Source: Prochlorococcus sp. scB241_528O2
Lineage (GTDB): Bacteria; Cyanobacteriota; Cyanobacteriia; PCC-6307; Cyanobiaceae
DNA length: 64,000 nucleotides
Assembly (NCBI GenBank): GCA_000634115.1
Contig: JFLJ01000137.1
Span: 1 to 64,000, forward strand
Reading direction: 5' to 3'
Below the pieces are notes generated by a model that had not been told where the DNA came from, did no database searches, and was given only the letters and a program-made list of their open reading frames with translations. The position numbers and the translations under genes are program-made. Below, piece after piece: positions 57,722-64,000 of this stretch; within the stretch, counting starts at the first letter, position 1; each line of letters begins with the position of its first letter.

Positions 57722-58876
57722 TTAAAAATTATTTTTTGAATGATTCTCCAATATTCTTTGATTTATTTTGGGTATATTTTCTTTAAATTTAAAAAACCCT
57801 TTCTTGGCGAACTGCCACGCAAATAAATCTTCATCTCTCACTAGATTAAATATATTTTTATTGTGTAAATTCTTAAATTTAATTATAAAGTCATAATTTT
57901 CTCCCACTCCAGGGTAAATAATGTCTATTTGATTAATATTTCTAAAAGTAACTTCCAGTAAATTAGGATCAATCTGTTCAACATTATCAAATTTCTCTAC
58001 GAATTCAGATACCAATTCTTGTTTAAATTTAAAAACAGAGGCAGACAATTGGATTTGTCTTTGTTCATTCTTTAAAAGGATAATGTAAATCTTTTTATAG
58101 CTTGGAAGTAAATCTTTTAGAGTTGCAAAGTGCAGGTCATTTTCAAACATAATCAGATTATCTGATTTAGGATTCATATCATTTTTATAAATCTCATCTT
58201 CTAATGTTATTTGATTAGATTCTTCAAGAAAAATTTGTTGATTACTTATTTTTTCTGAATTAAATCTATTATTTGAAAATTTTCTGAGGTTTGATGATGA
58301 AAAAAGATATTGCTTTCCCTTCGTTTGCAATCCTCCGACCCATCTCCAGCTAAGGAGATTAGAGGCAGCATCACCATCAAAAAGATATTTAAAGAAAAAC
58401 TTTGCTCCCAATTGCCATGGGAGGCCTAAATTAAATATCCAAGTACTCGCAAACCACATTCTTGTATGATTATGCAAATAGTTGTACTGCTTTAATTCAT
58501 GGACCCAAGAATTAAAAAAATCTATTTCTGTATTGCCATTAGTTGCTCTTTCATATAGCTCATAATCAAAATCGAGGTTGTTTTCTGAAATAAAATTTCG
58601 CCAAACTTTAGGTCTATTTTCCATCCACCCTTTCCAGTAAACTCTCCAAAATATTTCTTCAACAAATTTAGTTGAATTTTTGATTTTGTACTTACTTTTA
58701 ATATCATGAATCAGATCATATTCCGATAATATTCTATGAGTAATGAAAGGTGATAATTTTGAAACTGATCCTTCATTATTTGGCCCAAAATCAAAATTTC
58801 TTAACTTTGCATAATCATTAATTTTGTATTTCGCAAAATTTTCCCAAAGATTTTGAGCTTTTAATAAAAATGACAT
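57722..58876 (-). CDS. Photolyase/cryptochrome-like FAD protein with swapped domain order
   Basis: Residues 1-205 resemble the C-terminal FAD domain of photolyases: GSVSKLSPFITHRIL (37-51), FVEEIFWRVYWKG (71-83), HTRMWFASTWIFNLGLPW (137-154) and FDGDAASNLLSWRWVGG (166-182), including the tryptophans of the electron-transfer chain (W177, W179). The usual N-terminal antenna domain is absent in front. Residues 238-375 look like an alpha/beta domain (DNLIMFENDLHFATL to GFFKFKENIPKI) matching the start and end of the photolyase antenna domain. This suggests a circular permutation. FAD binding is likely; DNA repair is uncertain. Monocistronic, divergent from the ligase remnant. Confidence 0.75.
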   Translation of the reverse strand: MSFLLKAQNLWENFAKYKINDYAKLRNFDFGPNNEGSVSKLSPFITHRILSEYDLIHDIKSKYKIKNSTKFVEEIFWRVYWKGWMENRPKVWRNFISENNLDFDYELYERATNGNTEIDFFNSWVHELKQYNYLHNHTRMWFASTWIFNLGLPWQLGAKFFFKYLFDGDAASNLLSWRWVGGLQTKGKQYLFSSSNLRKFSNNRFNSEKISNQQIFLEESNQITLEDEIYKNDMNPKSDNLIMFENDLHFATLKDLLPSYKKIYIILLKNEQRQIQLSASVFKFKQELVSEFVEKFDNVEQIDPNLLEVTFRNINQIDIIYPGVGENYDFIIKFKNLHNKNIFNLVRDEDLFAWQFAKKGFFKFKENIPKINQRILENHSKNNF

Positions 58877-59090
58877 TTTCTGATTACTTTAAAAAATTTT
58901 TGTATTGATAGAAATTTCAAAATTAATCTAAAAATCAAGTCTTGAAATTTTCTATTTCACTTTTAAGTAAATATGTTTGATTGAAGTATTTAATATAAAC
59001 TCCTAATCAGTACATTTTATACTTATAAATCTCTCTCTGCGTAGGAAGATATTTAGTTGTCAATTATTTTTAAATCTAGTTTGATTTTTT

Positions 59091-59126
59091 AAATTTTTAT
59101 TGAAGATGAAAATTTTTATTGAAGAT
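59091..59126. repeat. Tandem direct repeat, two 17-bp copies
   Basis: AAATTTTTATTGAAGAT occurs at 59091-59107 and again at 59110-59126 with a two-base gap, giving a 19-bp period. It lies 25 bp upstream of the ligase remnant, in a 274-bp spacer that otherwise shows no gene. Confidence 0.7.
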
Positions 59127-59150
59127 TTTTAATTATTTATCAGAATTACT

Positions 59151-59901
59151 ATGAATACTTTATTAGAGAAAAATGTTAAGTATTTAGATGAGCAATATAG
59201 AATAGGTGAAGGTATAACTTCTGATGAGGCATTTAAGCAACTTGAGAAGCTCTTAAGACCTGCTGATCAAGAATTTGACTACTTTAATCAAATAAATAAT
59301 AGACTCTTGCCAAAATTAGCTAAAGAAAATTATAAAGATTTTTTGGGAAGTTTATTAACAAAAACAAGACTAAGCATTCAACCCAAAATTAATGGTTGCG
59401 CTATTGCAATTAGATATGTAAATGGCAGCTTTAATAAAGCTATTACAAAAAAAAGGATTTGATGTCTCAAGCAAAATTAAACAAATTAAAAATGTCCCCG
59501 ATTGTATTCCTATCAAACGAGATTTTCAAATTAGAGGTGAACTATACGCTACAAATCAAGTTGCAGGAATTTCTCAAAGAATTGCAAGAAAATACCTGAA
59601 ATATAAGAAAGGAATTGCAGAAAGTCTCAGCTTTTGTTGTTTCCAAATACTTAATGGAAGACTTAACCAATATGAAACCCTTAACTATCTTAAAAAATGT
59701 GGCTTTAGCACCCCTCACAGTTACTTCACAAATCTTACAAGCAAAGTCGAAATATATAAAAAAAATTGGTTAGAGAGAAAAATATTTGTGAAATATCCAA
59801 CTGATGGGATAGTTATTAAAATAAATAGTCGGAAACTACAGTTAATTAGAGAGAGAAGCTTATCTCAAAATAAAGAATGGCAATATGCAATTGAAAAATA
59901 A
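59151..59901 (+). pseudogene. NAD-dependent DNA ligase (LigA) adenylation-domain remnant, frameshifted
   Basis: Two overlapping frames together encode a shortened LigA adenylation domain. The first (59151-59462) has the N-terminal Ia-like helix (GITSDEAFKQLEKLL) and IQPKINGCAIAIRYVNGSF, the KxDG nucleophile motif with the Asp changed to Asn (K79-I-N-G). The second (from about 59448 to 59901) has FDVSSKIKQIKNVP, QIRGELYA, YPTDGIVIKIN and ends WQYAIEK. The frames join at an A8 run (59447-59454); removing one A restores a continuous 249-residue protein. The zinc, HhH and BRCT domains are absent. It is a decayed gene, a slippage gene or a base-call error. Confidence 0.8.
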
Positions 59902-60010
59902 TATTAACTAGTACCTTCAAAAAAGAGCTCACGATACTGACTTCCATTATTTACAGTATGAAAGTAATTAATTTTTGGTTAAATTCCAAAGCAATTTGCA
60001 GGATTACAAA

Positions 60011-60940
60011 ATGACTGCCACTATTTCTAGACCTAAAATTTCAAATTGGGAAACATCTAATATCCCTAACCTTGTTGGCAAAACAGCACTAATTACTGGT
60101 GCAAATAGTGGGCTTGGATACTTTACGGCAAAGGCCTTAGCAGAAAAAAATGCTCATGTAATCATTGCATGTAGAACCCTTGAAAAGGCTAATCAATCTA
60201 TCAAAAAGATTAAAGCAGATAATCCTGAAGGAATATTTACACCTTTAGAATTAGATTTATCAGATTTAAAAAATGTTGTTGATGTTCAGTACAAAATTTT
60301 TGATAATTTTCAAAATCTGGATTTACTAATCAATAATGCAGGCATAATGCATCCACCTAAAACACTTAGTGCCCAAGGATACGAAATACAATTTGCAGTT
60401 AATCACCTAGCTCATATGCTTTTGACCCTAAAGCTTCTTCCAATTATTGAAAAAAAAGAGGAATCGAGAATAGTCACGGTTACTTCTGGTGCACAATTTT
60501 TTGGCAAAGTTGGTTGGAAAAATCTGAAAGCAGAGAACTATTACAACAAATGGGAATCTTACGCCAATAGCAAATTGGCAAATGTAATGTTTGCTTTGGA
60601 ACTAAATGAGAACTTAAAGCACAAAAAAATACTTTCTTTAGCAGCTCACCCAGGAATAGCAAAAACAAATCTTTTTACTGCTCAAAAACCTAAACCTAGT
60701 CCAATAGAAACTTTCTCCATGGAATTATTTAGCCCTATTTTTCAATCTGCTGAGATGGGTGCTTTACCTCAACTTTTTGCAGCTACTTCACCAGATGCAA
60801 GAGGCGGTGATCATTATGGTCCTAAATTTAATTTCAGAGGTCATCCAAAACTATCTCCTACTTCTCCTTTTGCAATTAATAAAATAGAAAGAAAAAATTT
60901 ATGGGTGAAAAGTCTTGAAATATTAAGTAATTTCTTATAG
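60011..60940 (+). CDS. Short-chain dehydrogenase/reductase (protochlorophyllide-reductase-like)
   Basis: The classical SDR cofactor motif TGANSGLG (residues 29-36), LLINNAGIM (105-113), S159 in VTVTSGAQFF and the YxxxK pair Y184/K188 (SYANSKLAN) are all intact. Overall layout resembles the light-dependent protochlorophyllide reductase / retinol dehydrogenase group, but the LPOR-specific loop cannot be confirmed, so it is probably a general SDR. I use ATG 60011 (309 residues); the frame is open from a TTG at 59975. It overlaps the convergent 88-residue ORF by six bases. Confidence 0.87.
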   Translation: MTATISRPKISNWETSNIPNLVGKTALITGANSGLGYFTAKALAEKNAHVIIACRTLEKANQSIKKIKADNPEGIFTPLELDLSDLKNVVDVQYKIFDNFQNLDLLINNAGIMHPPKTLSAQGYEIQFAVNHLAHMLLTLKLLPIIEKKEESRIVTVTSGAQFFGKVGWKNLKAENYYNKWESYANSKLANVMFALELNENLKHKKILSLAAHPGIAKTNLFTAQKPKPSPIETFSMELFSPIFQSAEMGALPQLFAATSPDARGGDHYGPKFNFRGHPKLSPTSPFAINKIERKNLWVKSLEILSNFL

Positions 60941-61201
60941 ATTTTTCATTTTTACTAACTTTAGAAAATACTTCAAGATATGTAATTCACTCTCTGAGAG
61001 TTTCATGAATTCCATTAAGGAATCATAATTTTTTTCATCAATTTTTTTTGATAATTGAATTAAACTATGATGGTTTTCATTAACAAAGCGCTCAGCAATT
61101 TGAGATGGGGTTAAACCCTTTTCTATTAATTGACCTGGAGCATTTTTCTCCCACTTTTCATAAAACCAAGAGAACCAATATTTTGCAGTATTATCTTCCA
61201 T
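60935..61201 (-). CDS. Small soluble helical protein, unknown function
   Basis: The 88-residue product begins MEDNTAKYWFSWFYEKWEK and is predicted to be helical, with an aromatic-rich head and the segment GLTPSQIAERFVNENHHSLI that resembles a small helix-turn-helix-like element. No membrane segment or signal peptide. I do not recognise the family. It is convergent with the SDR gene and divergent from murD across a 99-bp spacer, so it has its own promoter. ATG at 61201 and coherent composition make it a likely gene. Confidence 0.55.
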   Translation of the reverse strand: MEDNTAKYWFSWFYEKWEKNAPGQLIEKGLTPSQIAERFVNENHHSLIQLSKKIDEKNYDSLMEFMKLSESELHILKYFLKLVKMKNL

Positions 61202-61300
61202 TAAAAAAATTTTATTCAGAGAATTTATAAATATTTAAGAATGATCTTATGATTGAATTAACCCTCAAACACCTTTAATATAAATTCAATTATAAATTTA

Positions 61301-62707
61301 ATGATAGATAATAATCATTTATGTAAAAGAAAAAATATTAATCTTGTAATTGGATTAGGTAAATCTGGATTTTGGGCTGCCAAGTATTTGAGAAGCATCG
61401 ATAAGAGAGTAATTGTTTGGGAAAGCAAAGATGGGGAAGAATTCTTAAAAACAAAAACAGAATTGGAGGAACTTAATATAGATGTTTCTCTGAATCAAGA
61501 ATTTGTGTTTGAAGAAATTAATCCCTTTGTAAAAGATATTGAATCTGTTGTTGTAAGTCCATCAATACCATATGACCATGAAACTATTATTAAATTAAAA
61601 AAAGAGGGAATTAAAGTAATTGGAGAAATTAATATTGCATGGGGAATTTTAGAAGACACAAATTGGATAGGTATTACTGGCACTAATGGTAAGACTACTG
61701 TTACTCATTTACTAAGCCATATACTCTGCGAGACTGAATTAAATGCTCCTTTTGCTGGAAATATTGGTACACCTTTATGTAAATATGCTTACTATAAGAA
61801 ACAAGAAAAAATTGACTGGGTTGTAGCTGAATTAAGCAGTTATCAAATAGAAATATCTCCTGAAGTAAAACCTAATATTGGAATCTGGACAACCTTCACA
61901 GAAGATCATCTTGAAAGACATAAAACACTTGAAAACTATTTCAACATAAAAAAAAGCTTGCTAGAAAAATCAGGTTTTAGAATTTATAATTATGACGATA
62001 AAAATCTAAGAAATCACTATAGTTCACTATCAAAAGGGATTTGGATAACAACTAGTTTCGATAAATCAAATTTCATTAAATGCGATTATTGGATAGATGA
62101 TCAAGCATTCATTGTTGAGAGAGGGAAGAGACTATTCAAACTTGAACATTTTTCTTTAAAAGGAATGCATAATCTTCAAAATCTTTTATTGGTAATAGCA
62201 GCAGCAAGAAAAGTTGGATTATCTGGGAATAAGATTAAAGATTCTTTATCTAATTACAAACAATTACCGCATAGGATGGAAACAATTTATAAAAATAATG
62301 ATCTGGAAATAATTAATGATAGTAAAGCTACAAATTTTGATTCATCTATTGCAGGAATAAGTTCAATAGAAGGTCAAATAATTATTATTGCTGGAGGTAG
62401 ATTAAAAGGCAATGAATATAGTGAGTGGATAAAAGTTTTAAAGAAAAAAGTTAAATGTGTTTTCCTTTTTGGCGAAAGCTCAAAAGCCCTAAAAATAGCG
62501 CTTATTAATGAAGGATTTAAAAAAGATATTTTTGAATTTTCAGAACTCAAAGAGCTTTTAAATTTTGTTTTTAATTATTTGCAAAATAACAGTTTTGAAA
62601 CATTATTATTCTCACCTGCTTGCTCTAGTTTTGATCAATTTAAAAATTATGAAGAGCGTGGAGATTATTTCAAGAAACTAATAAGTGAAAAATTAAGGGT
62701 TCATTAA
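61301..62707 (+). CDS. murD: UDP-N-acetylmuramoylalanine--D-glutamate ligase
   Basis: MurD adds D-glutamate to UDP-MurNAc-L-Ala in the cytoplasm. The N-terminal domain has [15 protein letters not shown], the ATP-binding loop is [15 protein letters not shown], and AELSSYQIE and [16 protein letters not shown] form the middle domain. [10 protein letters not shown] and [12 protein letters not shown] mark the C-terminal domain with the Glu-binding site. At 468 residues it is typical. Spacers on both sides are about 100 bp, so it is probably transcribed alone. Confidence 0.95.
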   Translation: MIDNNHLCKRKNINLVIGLGKSGFWAAKYLRSIDKRVIVWESKDGEEFLKTKTELEELNIDVSLNQEFVFEEINPFVKDIESVVVSPSIPYDHETIIKLKKEGIKVIGEINIAWGILEDTNWIGITGTNGKTTVTHLLSHILCETELNAPFAGNIGTPLCKYAYYKKQEKIDWVVAELSSYQIEISPEVKPNIGIWTTFTEDHLERHKTLENYFNIKKSLLEKSGFRIYNYDDKNLRNHYSSLSKGIWITTSFDKSNFIKCDYWIDDQAFIVERGKRLFKLEHFSLKGMHNLQNLLLVIAAARKVGLSGNKIKDSLSNYKQLPHRMETIYKNNDLEIINDSKATNFDSSIAGISSIEGQIIIIAGGRLKGNEYSEWIKVLKKKVKCVFLFGESSKALKIALINEGFKKDIFEFSELKELLNFVFNYLQNNSFETLLFSPACSSFDQFKNYEERGDYFKKLISEKLRVH

Positions 62708-62735
62708 TCCATTTTTTGTTCAAATATCATTAAGT

Positions 62736-62773
62736 TATTTCAGGTCGGTCATCACAACCCTCTCCCCCCTAGC
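62736..62773 (-). promoter_or_regulatory. Conserved hairpin element, copy 2
   Basis: On the minus strand a purine-rich GGGGGGAGAGGG is followed by GTTGTGATGACCGACC and TGAAATAA. GGTTG and CGACC pair with one G-U wobble around TGATGAC. The element matches copy 1 at 49956-49990 in primary sequence. A TATAAT box on the same strand (62802-62807) could drive a short RNA through it. It lies in the 115-bp spacer after murD. Confidence 0.45.
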
Positions 62774-62822
62774 AAATATTCACTTAATTGGTTAGATTTT
62801 GATTATAAATTTACTACCAACA

Positions 62823-63137
62823 ATGAGTGAATCTAACAATTTACCTCAAGCAATAAGTCATAAAAAATTAAGTTACTTGATGATTAAGGCACAAAAAGAT
62901 TCTCATTTTTCTGATGAATTAGCAGAAATAGAAAGTCCCGAAAAAAGAGAATTTGAAGAGTTAATAAACAATTGGGAAGCTTCAACTAAAAAAGTAGTTA
63001 ATGAGCTATCAAAAAGAAAAGAAAATTTACTAAAAGATAAATCACCAGATTCTTTAATTGCTCTTGGTGCTATGGAAGTTCACCTTAACATGGCTTTGCA
63101 AGCCTTAAATGCATTTAATAAAGGAATTGATGGGTAA
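62823..63137 (+). CDS. Small charged helical protein, unknown function
   Basis: The 104-residue protein starts MSESNNLPQAISHKKLSYLM and is rich in Glu, Lys and Ala with a long predicted helix pair (ELINNWEASTKKVVNELSKR and SLIALGAMEVHLNMALQALN). No membrane segment, signal peptide or recognised domain. The ATG at 62823 is preferred; a TTG eight codons upstream is also open. It follows the copy 2 hairpin element and is convergent with the pirin gene (14-bp gap). Its size and charge suggest a regulatory or structural adaptor, but that is a guess. Confidence 0.65.
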   Translation: MSESNNLPQAISHKKLSYLMIKAQKDSHFSDELAEIESPEKREFEELINNWEASTKKVVNELSKRKENLLKDKSPDSLIALGAMEVHLNMALQALNAFNKGIDG

Positions 63138-63151
63138 AAGTAACGTATAAA

Positions 63152-63883
63152 TTACAAGGAAGGCATCGAAAATAAGAGAAAATCTAGTTCTTTTTCAGTA
63201 TCTATAGAGACATCATCATAATAATTAACTTCAAAACCCAAGCCATCACCCGATTCGAGACATATATTTGAATTGGAGTCTTTACTTTTTAATAAAAGAT
63301 TACCTTCTATTATTTGTATCCAATTATATTTATCAATTTTTAATGGCAATTTTTTTTCTTTAATTGGCTTATATTTACAACGCCATAAAGAGATACTTTG
63401 ATTTAGAGAAAGCTTATTATTTTTAGCGTCTTTGTAATTATAAATAAGATTGTCCCAGAACTTTTCATTTAATGAAATTTGATCATATCGAGGTTTGATA
63501 TTTTCTTTTTGAGGGTATATCCAAATCTGGAACAACTTACAGGTCTCATTTTCTTCATTCTTCTCGCTATGAGAGATTCCAGTACCTGCAGACATAACTT
63601 GTACTTCATCTTTGTGAATTTTTCCAAGATTGTTTAACGAGTCTCTATGAGTTATTGCTCCTTTTGTTACGACAGTAATAATTTCCATATTTGCATGAGA
63701 ATGTGTATTAAATCCTGCATTAGGAGAAATAATATCTTCGTTTATAACTCTAATTTTCCCAAAATTATCCCATTTTGGATCTCTATGCTCTGCGAAAGAA
63801 AATGAATGCATTGAATGCAGCCAATCTCTTCTTGATAAAAATCTATCATCGGATTTTCTTATTTTAATAATATTAAAAACCAT
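63152..63883 (-). CDS. Pirin family protein
   Basis: Pirins are bicupin iron proteins, some with quercetinase activity. The metal-binding N-terminal cupin is visible in FNTHSHANMEIITVVTKG and GTGISHSEKNE (three His and one Glu). The N-terminus KIRKSDDRFLSRRDWLHSMH and the HRDPKWDNFGKIRVINED segment are typical. The second cupin domain is divergent. The length of 243 residues uses ATG 63883; a TTG is one codon earlier. Function in cyanobacteria is not established. Confidence 0.9.
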   Translation of the reverse strand: MVFNIIKIRKSDDRFLSRRDWLHSMHSFSFAEHRDPKWDNFGKIRVINEDIISPNAGFNTHSHANMEIITVVTKGAITHRDSLNNLGKIHKDEVQVMSAGTGISHSEKNEENETCKLFQIWIYPQKENIKPRYDQISLNEKFWDNLIYNYKDAKNNKLSLNQSISLWRCKYKPIKEKKLPLKIDKYNWIQIIEGNLLLKSKDSNSNICLESGDGLGFEVNYYDDVSIDTEKELDFLLFSMPSL

Positions 63884-64000
63884 CAAAATTAAATAGAATA
63901 AAAAAATTCTAAATAATTAGAAAAATATTTGTAAAATTTTTTGATAAATTATTCCTAAAAAAAAGCAAATATCAAATTTAAAAACTTATTTTACTCTGAG

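Overview
The window is about 64 kb of a very AT-rich, densely packed bacterial chromosome. I read it as a high-light-adapted Prochlorococcus or a very close relative. Supporting signs are the low GC, gene spacers often shorter than 50 bp, a high-light-inducible (HLIP) chlorophyll-binding protein, a plant-type ferredoxin (petF), the paired clpR/clpP genes, an NblS-type sensor kinase, and kaiB-kaiC sitting directly beside rplU with no kaiA between them. No insertion sequence, integrase, CRISPR array or phage gene was seen. Species assignment is inference from gene content and order.

Layout. 1-7.4 kb: murA, a 530-bp spacer with two tiny overlapping ORFs, tRNA-Leu(CAA), argD and folC, then a minus-strand pair (FAD oxidoreductase, cytosine-deaminase-like hydrolase) and tRNA-His. 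7.5-12.5 kb: miaB, then a cell-wall and division block ddl - membrane protein - ftsQ - ftsZ, followed by the SRP RNA gene. 12.5-19.2 kb: panB, hemW, a PIN/TRAM protein, clpR-clpP, ilvC and cbiB. 19.2-21.3 kb: an HLIP, four small mostly membrane or secreted proteins and HU, the most accessory-looking stretch. 21.6-25.2 kb: a glycogen-debranching enzyme, tRNA-Gly and a sugar-type transporter. 25.2-28 kb: an MlaE permease, two cyanobacterial unknowns and plsY, probably lipid related. 28-32.6 kb: pyrF, tyrS, a DUF1825 protein, a GIY-YIG-like protein and pepA. 32.6-39.5 kb: a minus-strand outer-membrane block purC-bamA-lpxC-fabZ-lpxA-lpxB-msrA. 39.6-45.8 kb: purD-nblS, kaiC-kaiB and rplU-rpmA. 45.8-55.5 kb: a methyltransferase, truB, a SpoIID/LysM protein, RNase Z, a lumenal pentapeptide protein, petF, prmA, serA and an S4-domain protein. 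55.5-64 kb: tRNA-Val, a membrane methyltransferase-like protein, a PNPOx-like flavoprotein, DoxX, a photolyase-like protein with unusual domain order, a frameshifted NAD-ligase remnant, a short-chain dehydrogenase, murD and pirin.

Themes. Envelope synthesis is represented by murA, murD, ddl, ftsQZ, lpxABC, bamA, plsY and the MlaE permease. Light and time responses are represented by the HLIP, NblS and a two-protein Kai system. The rest is core biosynthesis and translation.

The most interesting signals are: a photolyase/cryptochrome-like protein whose FAD domain precedes what looks like the antenna-type alpha/beta domain (candidate circular permutation); a ligA-like gene broken only by an A8 homopolymer; a short hairpin element found twice in distant spacers; a candidate active GIY-YIG protein; two translationally coupled ORFs of 34 and 36 residues; and a strong terminator embedded in the 3' coding end of the facing gene. 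I did not find a clear multi-gene undescribed system.
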